A DNA stretch of 6,300 nucleotides from Rhodospirillaceae bacterium (GTDB taxonomy: Bacteria; Pseudomonadota; Alphaproteobacteria; Rhodospirillales; Magnetovibrionaceae): contig JAOUJU010000107.1 in NCBI GenBank assembly GCA_029883045.1, positions 1 to 6,300 on the forward strand. The letters are read 5' to 3'. The translations under genes were made by a program, and so were the position numbers. The notes under the pieces were generated by a model. That model was not told the origin of the DNA and searched no databases. It saw only the letters and a program-made list of their open reading frames with translations. Within the stretch, counting starts at the first letter, position 1; every line of letters begins with the position of its first letter. This document shows positions 1-5,727 of the stretch, one piece after another.

Positions 1-1
1 C

Positions 2-223
2 CAGATTAAATCCATCGCGCCCGATGGCAAGCCCGCAGCAAAAAATGTATGGGACTGCCCCATTTGCCAATTGCAGCTGGGCAGCGACACCCCTAAACCG
101 TTGGGGTTTACACTTAGCCTTAATACGGGCGAAAAAATCAAGATCGCACCCCCCGTGGACGATCTACTTCTGGGCGAACATTATCTAAGGCCCCACCAAC
201 CGCGCGCCCCGCCCAAGGCCTGA
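2..223 (+). CDS. C-terminal part of a small DUF2946-like CxxC protein (5' truncated)
   Basis: An open frame enters from the left edge and ends at TGA 221-223, giving 73 visible residues. It carries a WDCPICQ segment with a CxxC pair at visible residues 19 and 22, a short middle stretch, and a basic, proline-rich end (RPHQPRAPPKA). A Cys pair followed by a C-terminal Arg-Ala-Pro-Pro stretch is typical of DUF2946, a family of small proteins of unknown function often found near copper genes. The assignment rests on remembered family features, not a search. The next gene, 97 bases downstream on the same strand, is a periplasmic copper chaperone, so a role in copper or metal handling is a reasonable inference. 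No terminator is visible between them, so they could be co-transcribed. The start and any signal peptide lie outside the window. Confidence 0.6.
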   Translation, partial: QIKSIAPDGKPAAKNVWDCPICQLQLGSDTPKPLGFTLSLNTGEKIKIAPPVDDLLLGEHYLRPHQPRAPPKA

Positions 224-320
224 GCATTATTCAATTACAATCAATCCTCAACCGTCATTGCTGCACACAGTTGCACAATGCGGTTGCTAGTAATGACCAT
301 AAAACCAAGGGAATTTAAAA

Positions 321-884
321 ATGCGAAACAACAATATAGTTATGGCGGCACTTGCCGCAGGCATGATGATTTTTAGCAGTGCGGGCGCAAACGCTGGCGA
401 CATTATGGTAAAAAATGCATGGTCACGCGCATCCGCCGGAATGGCTGGTGCTGGGGCTGCATTTATGGAAATTGAAAATATGGGCAGCCACGATGATAAA
501 TTAATATCCGCCAGTGCCAATATTTCAGCCAAGACCGAATTGCACACCCACATGATGGATGGCGATATAATGAAAATGCGCCAAGTTGATTTCATTCCCG
601 TTGCAAGCGGTGAAACAACCGAATTAAAACCCGGCGGATATCATGTGATGTTCATGGGTTTAAAAAATATGCTGGTTGAAGAAACATCATTTCCCCTGAC
701 GTTGGTATTTGAAAAAGCAGGAAGCATCGAAATAACGGTAAATGTTATGTCACCTGCCGCCAAAGGGGCGATGGAAGGAATGGGTCATAAAAACATGGGA
801 AAAATGGAGCACATGAAGGACACGGGCAACGAAGAAATGAAAAAAATGAACAAAGCCCACGGTACCGAGATGAAGCACAATTAA
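321..884 (+). CDS. Periplasmic copper chaperone PCu(A)C family, with Met/His-rich C-terminal tail
   Basis: This 187-residue exported protein has a signal peptide with an alanine-rich core and likely cleavage after ANA (residue 25). It contains the full PCu(A)C copper-site pattern H-x10-M-x21-H-x-M as His75, Met86, His108 and Met110. Proteins of this family bind Cu(I) in the periplasm and deliver it to the CuA or CuB site of cytochrome c oxidase, often with Sco/SenC proteins. The core beta-sandwich spans about residues 27-143. After it comes a polar tail of about 45 residues (143-187) with nine Met and four His (for example GMGHKNMGKMEHM), likely a second flexible copper-binding segment. The start is supported by AAGGGA at 307-312, eight bases upstream of ATG. 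Transcription should end at the hairpin just downstream. The family call is firm; tail function is inferred. No sco or oxidase gene is visible. Confidence 0.93.
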   Translation: MRNNNIVMAALAAGMMIFSSAGANAGDIMVKNAWSRASAGMAGAGAAFMEIENMGSHDDKLISASANISAKTELHTHMMDGDIMKMRQVDFIPVASGETTELKPGGYHVMFMGLKNMLVEETSFPLTLVFEKAGSIEITVNVMSPAAKGAMEGMGHKNMGKMEHMKDTGNEEMKKMNKAHGTEMKHN

Positions 885-903
885 CCTTCAAACAAACGTT
901 GAT

Positions 904-939
904 AAAAAAGGGGTCGGAATTTTTTCCGGCCCCTTTTTT
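904..939. terminator. Bidirectional Rho-independent terminator between the copper chaperone gene and htpX
   Basis: A 16-base-pair inverted repeat with a TTTT loop: the left arm is 904-919 and the right arm 924-939. It has one G-T wobble (T914/G929), a GC-rich core, an A6 run on the left and a T6 run on the right. It therefore reads as a terminator on both strands, for the chaperone gene (+) and htpX (-). The last bases overlap the htpX stop codon (938-940). Confidence 0.9.
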
Positions 940-1861
940 AATCTCTGGTGTCAGGTATTGAACTTTTACGCCCAGTTGAATTGGTCGAAGAATTTGCAGC
1001 GTAGCTATCGTGCCAATCTTTTTTGGCGCTCATGGAAACAAGACGCATCATGCGGTTGATGGTCGCCGGGTGGGTTGAAAATAAGCTATCGGTTTTGCGT
1101 GTATGCAAAGGGTTTACAATAAACATATGCGCCGTTGCCGGGTTTTCTTCGGCACGCATGTTATCAATTGCTTTGGACCTTTGCTCAAGCTTGCCCAATG
1201 CACTGGCCAGCCACGCGGGCTCGCCTGCTATTTGTGCGCCAATACGGTCGGCCTCGTATTCACGCGATCTGGAAATTGCCATCTGCACAATCATCGCCGC
1301 AAACGGCGCCAGCAACATAACCAACAATGCCCCAACCCCACCTAGCGGGCTGTTGCGGTTTCTGCCGCCAAAGAACATGGCAAAATTAGCCAACATCGAA
1401 AGTGCGCCGGCTATGGTGGCGGTAACCGTCATTATCAAGGTATCGCGATTTTTGATGTGGGCTAGTTCATGGGCCATCACACCGGTCACTTCATCACGGT
1501 TTAACAGTTTAATCAGCCCGGCAGTTGCCGCCACAGCGGCGTTTTCAGGGTTGCGTCCGGTGGCAAAGGCATTGGGTTGGGCTTCGTCAATTATATAAAC
1601 CCGCGGCATGGGCATTTCAGCGTGCGCCGCCAAAGAAGAAACTATAGAAAATAATTCTGGCTGGGATTCAGGGCTGGCTTCGACTGCCCCATGCATGGAT
1701 AAAACAATTTTATCAGAATTCCAATAAGCAAAAAAATTAATGCCAACAGCAAAAATAAGCGCCACCATCATTCCGTCCATGCCACCCAAAGCAAATCCCG
1801 CCACCATAAAAAGTGCTGTTAGCCCTGCCAACAGGATGGCCGTTTTAAAATATCCGTTCAT
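938..1861 (-). CDS. htpX: HtpX-type membrane zinc metalloprotease (peptidase family M48)
   Basis: This is a 307-residue inner-membrane protease that degrades misfolded or damaged membrane proteins and works alongside FtsH in membrane quality control. The N-terminus has two hydrophobic segments (about 7-27 and 30-47). The zinc motif HELAH lies at 131-135 (His131, Glu132, His135). Two further hydrophobic stretches lie at about 143-163 and 176-196, then SREYEAD at 198-205 with Glu201 as the probable third zinc ligand. The late NPLHTRKTDSLFSTHP block (250-265) is typical of HtpX. The length matches alphaproteobacterial members. After about residue 278 the tail is Ser/Asn-rich and probably disordered. 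The start is ATG with only a weak AAGAG (1872-1876) ten bases upstream. It is convergent with the copper chaperone gene and shares its terminator. It is divergent from the hydrolase gene across 160 bases. Confidence 0.95.
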   Translation of the reverse strand: MNGYFKTAILLAGLTALFMVAGFALGGMDGMMVALIFAVGINFFAYWNSDKIVLSMHGAVEASPESQPELFSIVSSLAAHAEMPMPRVYIIDEAQPNAFATGRNPENAAVAATAGLIKLLNRDEVTGVMAHELAHIKNRDTLIMTVTATIAGALSMLANFAMFFGGRNRNSPLGGVGALLVMLLAPFAAMIVQMAISRSREYEADRIGAQIAGEPAWLASALGKLEQRSKAIDNMRAEENPATAHMFIVNPLHTRKTDSLFSTHPATINRMMRLVSMSAKKDWHDSYAANSSTNSTGRKSSIPDTRD

Positions 1862-2021
1862 TTATTTTGCACTCTTGATACTGTTTTATTTACCACAATT
1901 AACAAGTTAAATATTAAGGCGTTGAATTGCACCATTATTTATCATCTTCTCAGATGGCTTTTTTATGTCTTAAATACTGCAGATAAATGCATTAACTGCA
2001 CCTCAACAAGGGATATAGGCA
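1862..2021. promoter_or_regulatory. Divergent AT-rich promoter region between htpX and the hydrolase gene
   Basis: Both genes must start transcription in these 160 bases, but I see no convincing -35/-10 pair for either strand. Visible elements are a short palindrome TTAACAAGTTAA (1899-1910), a weak 5-bp hairpin (CATCT/AGATG, 1943-1956) followed by T6, and three TGCA tetramers at 1978, 1988 and 1997. For the hydrolase, AAGGGA at 2008-2013 sits eight bases before ATG, the same Shine-Dalgarno sequence and spacing used by the copper chaperone gene. Confidence 0.45.
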
Positions 2022-2906
2022 ATGGAACGTAAAAAAGCATCACAATTCGACCAGGAGCTTCTAAATCTTTATGACAAGTATGCCCACGGCTTGATAGAAC
2101 GCAGGGATTTTTTAAAAAATGCTGCAAAATTTGCGGTCGGCGGCACCACCGCAATGGCGTTGCTTAATACATTGTCACCTAATTATGCCCTAGCCAATCA
2201 GGTAGAAGAAAGTGATCCTCGCATCAAAGCCGAAACCATTAATTATTCATCGCCTAATGGTCATGGCACGGTCAGTGGTTACCTAGTCAGGCCGGCAGGT
2301 GGTGGCAAACATGGCTCTGTGGTGGTGATACATGAAAATCGCGGGCTTAACCCCTATATTGCCGACGTAACCCGCAGGCTTGGTGTGGCTGGTTTTAATG
2401 CACTGGCACCTGATGGGCTTAGCCCCCTTGGTGGATATCCCGGAACCGATGATGAAGGCAAAGAAATGCAAAAGACCTTGGACAAAGGAAAATTGCTAGA
2501 AGATTTTTTTGCCGCCTATGATTATCTGAAGGCAGACAGCTATTCCAACGGCAAGGTCGGTGCGGTTGGGTTTTGTTATGGTGGCGGGGTATGTAACGCC
2601 ATGGCAGTTCGCCTGCCTGATATGGCGGCTTCGGTTCCGTTTTACGGAAGCCAACCCAACGCCGAAGACGTTCCTAAAATTCAAGCGCCATTATTGCTAC
2701 ATTACGGCGAGCTGGACGAGCGCATAAACAAAGGCTGGCCCGATTTTGAAGCGGCATTAAAGGCCAATAACAAAGAATACACCGCTTATATTTATCCCGG
2801 CGTAAACCATGGTTTTCATAACGACACCACGCCGCGTTATGACCAAGGGGCGGCCGAACTAGCATGGAGGCGCACCATAGATTTCTTTAACGCCAAGCTT
2901 AGCTGA
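2022..2906 (+). CDS. yghX: YghX-like dienelactone hydrolase family protein with Tat signal
   Basis: This 294-residue alpha/beta hydrolase closely resembles, from memory, the YghX group of dienelactone hydrolases, including the openings QELLNLYDKYAHG and HENRGLNPYI. The catalytic triad is readable: nucleophile Cys185 in GFCYGGG, Asp232 in GELDER and His263 in VNHGFH. The Cys nucleophile is the hallmark of dienelactone hydrolases. The N-terminus has a twin-arginine motif RRDFLK (27-32), a hydrophobic stretch to about residue 50, and a plausible cleavage site after ALA58. The folded enzyme is therefore probably exported by Tat to the periplasm. The n-region before the twin arginines is unusually long, but this is normal in YghX relatives. 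The true substrate is unknown; the family name does not prove dienelactone activity. The start has AAGGGA eight bases upstream. The TGA stop abuts the stop of the opposing gene. The symbol is by resemblance only. Confidence 0.9.
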   Translation: MERKKASQFDQELLNLYDKYAHGLIERRDFLKNAAKFAVGGTTAMALLNTLSPNYALANQVEESDPRIKAETINYSSPNGHGTVSGYLVRPAGGGKHGSVVVIHENRGLNPYIADVTRRLGVAGFNALAPDGLSPLGGYPGTDDEGKEMQKTLDKGKLLEDFFAAYDYLKADSYSNGKVGAVGFCYGGGVCNAMAVRLPDMAASVPFYGSQPNAEDVPKIQAPLLLHYGELDERINKGWPDFEAALKANNKEYTAYIYPGVNHGFHNDTTPRYDQGAAELAWRRTIDFFNAKLS

Positions 2907-3617
2907 TTAATATCCGCCACCGCCGTTTTTACCAAACCTGTCAAATAACGGCCTGCGGTTAAGTAGCTTTTCCAGTAGGCGAAGCTCGTCATCTTTGTGA
3001 TTTATTACCGGGGCCTTTTCTATTCGCGCGCCCTTTCCAAGTGGATATATAAAGCGCGGAGAATCATGATGGGTAGTTCTAACCGTTTCTAAATGCTTGC
3101 CATCAGAACCGCTAAGTTCCGCACTGCCATAACATAGGCAGGCATAGGTACGATCTGGCGCAGAATCCACATAACATGCGGTACCGCGAATACCGATGGA
3201 AGCTAGCGGAGTTAATATGGTTGTATTGGTTTTACCAAATACCGAAAGAACCGCACCGGATATTATTTTGATAACCCCAGATACATCACCTTCAGGTGTT
3301 TGTTTGAAATCCTCAGCATAGAATTCTATCTCGGCATTTTCGCGCATCATGTAGGCGTGCTGGCCAATAATTATTATGGCGCTGCTTTTTGCACCAGTGC
3401 TAACCACATCGCCCGGCATAACTTGCTGGTGCAGCGTGGGCGGTTTAGCGTTAAGGCGAACGGTGCCGTTTATTTCTTGAAAACCAGGAATAACCGGAAC
3501 CTTAGAATTACCGCTAGCGGTTCTTAGTGTGTGCAGCATGATCGGGGTTAACCCAGCACCCAACAATAGCGCGCGAATTAAACTTCTTCTGGTTGGATGG
3601 ATTTTATTTAAATTCAC
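2907..3617 (-). CDS. Exported FecR-domain protein with Tat-like signal
   Basis: A 236-residue protein starting at GTG 3617. An in-frame TAG lies three codons upstream and the next ATG is Met27, after the signal core, so GTG is the best start; G5 around 11 bases upstream is a poor Shine-Dalgarno. The N-terminus TRRSLIRALLLGAGLTP (9-25) looks like a Tat signal with Arg10-Arg11. Residues about 67-165 match the FecR domain: MPGDVVSTG, then an MREN(A)EIEFY strand, GAVLSVFG and IGIRGTACYV. Cys148, Cys160 and Cys162 cluster at the end of the domain (ACYV, CLCYG). Classical FecR is a membrane anti-sigma regulator of iron uptake, but this protein has no cytoplasmic anti-sigma N-terminus and no sigma factor beside it. 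It is more likely a free or surface-associated periplasmic protein of unknown role. The C-terminus is basic and ends in GGGGY. Confidence 0.8.
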   Translation of the reverse strand: MNLNKIHPTRRSLIRALLLGAGLTPIMLHTLRTASGNSKVPVIPGFQEINGTVRLNAKPPTLHQQVMPGDVVSTGAKSSAIIIIGQHAYMMRENAEIEFYAEDFKQTPEGDVSGVIKIISGAVLSVFGKTNTTILTPLASIGIRGTACYVDSAPDRTYACLCYGSAELSGSDGKHLETVRTTHHDSPRFIYPLGKGARIEKAPVINHKDDELRLLEKLLNRRPLFDRFGKNGGGGY

Positions 3618-3671
3618 CGAACGCTACGCCCCCATTGCCCGACCCAAGAAAAACAACATAACAGATTTTTA

Positions 3672-3690
3672 TGCCGCTCGCGAGCGGGCA
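3672..3690. repeat. GC-rich perfect palindrome upstream of the FecR-domain gene
   Basis: CCGCTCGCGAGCGG at 3674-3687 is its own reverse complement over 14 bases. The flanking TGCC/GGCA can extend it into a longer stem with one bulged G. It lies 55 bases upstream of the GTG start and just beyond the rpmB terminator. No T-run follows on either strand, so it does not read as a terminator. It could be an operator or a cruciform-prone spot; function is unknown. Confidence 0.5.
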
Positions 3691-3693
3691 ACA

Positions 3694-3725
3694 AAAAACC
3701 CGCCCAAAATAATGGACGGGTTTTT
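3694..3725. terminator. Rho-independent terminator of rpmB (symmetrical)
   Basis: Arms AAAAACCCG (3694-3702) and CGGGTTTTT (3717-3725) pair, and CC/GG extends the stem inward past one C/A mismatch, around an AT-rich loop. On the minus strand the hairpin follows the rpmB stop by about 23 bases and ends in a T-run, so it should end rpmB transcription and shield the FecR-domain gene from read-through. The symmetry would let it work on the plus strand too, though no plus-strand gene ends here. Confidence 0.82.
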
Positions 3726-3748
3726 AATTTCTTTTATAAAACGGTATG

Positions 3749-4045
3749 TTAAGCAGCTTTGGCCTTTGCCAATGCGCGCTGGATACGGCGTTTTAATTTT
3801 TGTGCCTCGGTGGTCAGCTTGCGGTTGGATGTTCCCAACAAATAAGCGTCAAGCCCACCATTGTGTTCAATGGTACGAATGGTGCTGGCACAAATACGCA
3901 TGCTAACGGAATGACCTAAACCATCGCTTGCAAGTGAAGTTACGTGCAAGTTGGGCAGGAAACGCCGGCGGGTTCTATTTTTGGCATGGGAAACATTGTT
4001 TCCAGTTAGCACGCCACGACCCGTAATATCACATTTTCTAGCCAT
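3749..4045 (-). CDS. rpmB: 50S ribosomal protein L28
   Basis: This 98-residue basic protein has the canonical L28 opening MARKCDITGRG, followed by GNNVSHAKNRTRRRFLPNL (residues 15-33) and the GGLDAYLL block (63-70). It belongs to the large ribosomal subunit. Its length and lysine/arginine/alanine-rich C-terminus fit the alphaproteobacterial form, which is longer than the 78-residue enterobacterial one. The paired zinc-binding cysteines of C+ L28 proteins are absent; only Cys5 and Cys52 are present. The start is ATG with a good Shine-Dalgarno, AAGGAA (4054-4059), nine bases upstream. It is not followed by rpmG as in enterobacteria. It has its own terminator and a well-formed promoter, so it looks monocistronic. 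Confidence 0.97.
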   Translation of the reverse strand: MARKCDITGRGVLTGNNVSHAKNRTRRRFLPNLHVTSLASDGLGHSVSMRICASTIRTIEHNGGLDAYLLGTSNRKLTTEAQKLKRRIQRALAKAKAA

Positions 4046-4093
4046 TTTTAGGTTTCCTTAGAATTCATAAATTTCATTCCACCGCTGATATGG

Positions 4094-4137
4094 ATTCCCT
4101 AACGGGGGCGGCTTCAGATGGGCGTTTTTTAGGGAAT
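4094..4137. repeat. Inverted repeat across the rpmB promoter/leader
   Basis: ATTCCCTAA (4094-4102) and TTAGGGAAT (4129-4137) are perfect 9-base inverted copies separated by 26 bases. One arm overlaps the predicted -10 element and the other lies in the transcribed leader. Because one arm would not be transcribed, a DNA operator fits better than an RNA hairpin, but chance is possible. Confidence 0.45.
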
Positions 4138-4154
4138 TAGGGCGCTCACGTCAA
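4126..4154 (-). promoter_or_regulatory. Predicted sigma-70-type promoter of rpmB
   Basis: On the minus strand, TTGACG (4149-4154, five of six consensus bases) is separated by exactly 17 bases from TAAAAA (4126-4131, four of six). Transcription would start near 4119, leaving a leader of about 73 bases before the rpmB ATG. This is the clearest promoter in the window and lies downstream of the icd terminator, as expected for an independent rpmB unit. Inferred from consensus only. Confidence 0.6.
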
Positions 4155-4188
4155 GCCCCAATGGCCCCAAAGGCAATACATTCGCCAA

Positions 4189-4210
4189 AAAACAGGTTTT
4201 TACCTGTTTT
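4189..4210 (-). terminator. Probable Rho-independent terminator of icd
   Basis: AAAACAGGT (4189-4197) and ACCTGTTTT (4202-4210) form a perfect 9-bp stem with a 4-base loop. On the minus strand the hairpin is followed by a T6 run. The icd stop codon (4200-4202) lies within the loop and stem. The stem is short and AT-rich, so it may be only partly efficient. No better hairpin is seen before the rpmB promoter. Confidence 0.65.
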
Positions 4211-5417
4211 CCATGGCTTTTTTCAAGTTTTCATCCAGTTTGTCTAAAAACTGGGTGGTGGTCATCCATTTTTGGTCTGGCCCTATCAAAATTGCCAAAT
4301 CTTTGGTCATGTGGCCCGATTCCACGGTTGAAACACATACGCGCTCAAGGGTTTCGGCAAAATCAGTCACTTCCGGCGTATCATCAAACTTGCCCCTATA
4401 AGATAACCCTTGGGTCCAAGCGAAGATTGAGGCGATGGGGTTGGTTGAGGTTTCCTTGCCCGCCTGATGCTGGCGGTAATGCCTTGTAACGGTACCGTGG
4501 GCGGCCTCGGCCTCGATGGTATTGCCATCTGGGGTCATCAGGACTGAGGTCATCAGGCCAAGTGAGCCAAAGCCCTGGGCCACGGTATCGGACTGCACGT
4601 CGCCGTCATAGTTTTTGCAGGCCCAAACGTATTCACCCGACCATTTCATGGCGGCAGCTACCATGTCGTCTATTAGGCGATGTTCGTAGGTAATTCCGGC
4701 GGCCTTAAATTTATCCTTAAATTCAGCATCGAATACTTCTTGGAACAGGTCTTTGAACCTGCCGTCATAGGCTTTAAGGATGGTGTTTTTGGTCGAAAGG
4801 TAAACCGGCCAACCAAGGTTAAGACCATAATTAAAACAAGATTTAGCAAAACCGCGAATGCTTTCATCCTCATTAAACATGGACATAGCAACTCCACCGC
4901 CGGGAAATTGGTGAACTTCGCGTTCGATTACCTTGCCATCATCGCCCTCAAATTTGACCGTAAGTTTTCCCGGACCCGGAACAACAAAATCAGTGGCGCG
5001 GTACTGATCGCCATAGGCATGACGGCCAATAACTATAGGTTTAGTCCACCCCGGTACTAAGCGCGGAACGTTTTGACAAATAATGGGTTGGCGAAAAATT
5101 GTTCCACCAACAATATTTCGAATTGTTCCATTAGGCGAACGCCACATTTTTTTTAGATCAAATTCTTCAACTCGGGCCTCATCAGGTGTGATGGTGGCAC
5201 ATTTAACACCTACCCTATATTTTTTGATTGCCTCGGCTGCATCAATGGTAATTTGGTCTTCTGTTTCATCGCGCTTTTGCACACTAAGATCATAATATTT
5301 AAGATCAATATCAAGATAAGGCAGAATCAATTTGTCCTTGATGAACGACCATATAATTCTGGTCATTTCATCGCCGTCCATTTCAACTATTGGATTTTTG
5401 ACCTTTATCTTAGACAT
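4200..5417 (-). CDS. icd: NADP-dependent isocitrate dehydrogenase, eukaryote-like dimeric type
   Basis: This 405-residue TCA-cycle enzyme oxidatively decarboxylates isocitrate to 2-oxoglutarate and makes NADPH in the cytoplasm. Its length and sequence follow the homodimeric type shared by mitochondria/cytosol and many alphaproteobacteria, not the E. coli type. The substrate-binding residues align with human/porcine numbering: Thr77, Ser94 and Asn96 in SPNGT, Arg100, Arg109, Arg132 and Tyr139 (GRHAYGDQY). After a two-residue offset come Lys210, metal ligands Asp250, Asp273 and Asp277, and the NADP loop HGTVTRH (307-313), where Arg312 and His313 support NADP over NAD. The start is ATG with AGGAG (5425-5429) seven bases upstream. 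The reading frame is intact and full length. It is preceded by a long divergent regulatory region and ends at a short hairpin. It appears to be a single-gene unit. Confidence 0.97.
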   Translation of the reverse strand: MSKIKVKNPIVEMDGDEMTRIIWSFIKDKLILPYLDIDLKYYDLSVQKRDETEDQITIDAAEAIKKYRVGVKCATITPDEARVEEFDLKKMWRSPNGTIRNIVGGTIFRQPIICQNVPRLVPGWTKPIVIGRHAYGDQYRATDFVVPGPGKLTVKFEGDDGKVIEREVHQFPGGGVAMSMFNEDESIRGFAKSCFNYGLNLGWPVYLSTKNTILKAYDGRFKDLFQEVFDAEFKDKFKAAGITYEHRLIDDMVAAAMKWSGEYVWACKNYDGDVQSDTVAQGFGSLGLMTSVLMTPDGNTIEAEAAHGTVTRHYRQHQAGKETSTNPIASIFAWTQGLSYRGKFDDTPEVTDFAETLERVCVSTVESGHMTKDLAILIGPDQKWMTTTQFLDKLDENLKKAMENR

Positions 5418-5476
5418 TATTTTTCTCCTGCAAAAATCTGTGCGCCCATAACCTTAAAAGAGGGCTCAAGTGCCGC

Positions 5477-5505
5477 AAGTTACGGTTACAAAGCCATTTT
5501 GACAA
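5477..5505 (-). promoter_or_regulatory. Tentative icd promoter
   Basis: On the minus strand TTGTCA (5500-5505, five of six) is followed after 17 bases by TAACTT (5477-5482, only three of six). It would give a leader of about 53 bases before the icd start. The -10 match is poor, so this is a weak call based on the good -35 and correct spacing. Confidence 0.33.
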
Positions 5506-5580
5506 GTCGCTACTAGAAATCCCCATAAAGCCAGCACGGGTATTGGTTGCCTATGGGCATCATTTTAAAAAAAATGGCGG

Positions 5581-5626
5581 TGAGAAATATATATCTCATT
5601 GAAAAATATGGGTTTTTCTCATTGAA
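5581..5626. repeat. Near-palindrome plus two TCTCATTGAA direct repeats
   Basis: TGAGAAATATATATCTCA (5581-5598) is palindromic except for one central A/A pair (5586/5593). Its right half begins TCTCATTGAA (5594-5603), which recurs exactly at 5617-5626, 23 bases on, close to two helical turns. This looks like a multi-site binding region for a dimeric regulator, between icd and the PAS gene. No known regulator motif is recognised. Confidence 0.5.
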
Positions 5627-5708
5627 CTTTATCGGTTGGCGCACGGGACATCAATCACCACATAACATCACATAATAGACGTGTCCGCGAAAATTGGGCC
5701 ATTTTATC

Positions 5709-5714
5709 AGGAGG
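5709..5714 (+). promoter_or_regulatory. Strong Shine-Dalgarno AGGAGG ahead of the PAS-protein gene
   Basis: AGGAGG is the best ribosome site in this region. It is 13 bases before the in-frame TTG at 5728, rather far. It is 6 bases from TTG 5721, but that one opens a different frame that stops after four codons (TAA 5733-5735). It argues that translation begins near here rather than at ATG 5809, which has no ribosome site. Confidence 0.5.
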
Positions 5715-5727
5715 CACTTGTTGAACC

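Larger units (their letters stand above)
5418..5727. promoter_or_regulatory. Long divergent intergenic region with repeats and palindromes
   Basis: These 310 bases carry no convincing gene. Reading left to right I see: the icd ribosome site and tentative promoter; an inverted repeat CCCATA (5522-5527)/TATGGG (5552-5557); a CATTTT/AAAATG inverted repeat (5561-5576); an 18-base near-palindrome (5581-5598); two exact copies of TCTCATTGAA 23 bases apart; two CACATAA copies 10 bases apart (5659 and 5669); and an AGGAGG at 5709-5714. It should contain control sites for icd (-) and the PAS-protein gene (+). I see no convincing promoter for the plus strand. Confidence 0.55.

Noticed and set aside
224..320. 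A separate promoter for the copper chaperone gene
   Set aside because: Candidate elements (TTGCTG, TTGCAC, TAGTAA, CATAAA) do not fall at 16-18 base spacing, so none was called.
287..595. Minus-strand open frame of 102 codons over the copper chaperone gene
   Set aside because: It is antisense to a gene with a complete copper-binding motif and signal peptide; a shadow.
1023..1598. Plus-strand open frame of 191 codons inside htpX
   Set aside because: It lies wholly antisense to a clear htpX gene with intact zinc motifs; its product resembles no family and it lacks a ribosome site.
1899..1917. TTAA repeats upstream of htpX as a CtrA-binding site
   Set aside because: The alphaproteobacterial CtrA motif needs TTAA-N7-TTAA; the spacings here are 4, 3 and 11.
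1943..1964. Hairpin CATCT/AGATG followed by T6 as a terminator or attenuator before the hydrolase gene
   Set aside because: The stem has only 5 base pairs and no upstream plus-strand transcript is evident; too weak to call.
3529..3906. Plus-strand open frame of 125 codons across the start of the FecR-domain gene and rpmB
   Set aside because: It crosses a terminator and runs antisense to rpmB; the composition (many Trp/Cys/Arg) looks like a shadow translation.
4680..5060. Plus-strand open frame of 126 codons inside icd
   Set aside because: It is antisense to a fully conserved isocitrate dehydrogenase reading frame.
5646..5686. Inverted repeat GGACA/TGTCC and tandem CACATAA copies upstream of the PAS gene
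   Set aside because: The arms are only five bases and the tandem copies seven; both are expected by chance at this length and AT content.
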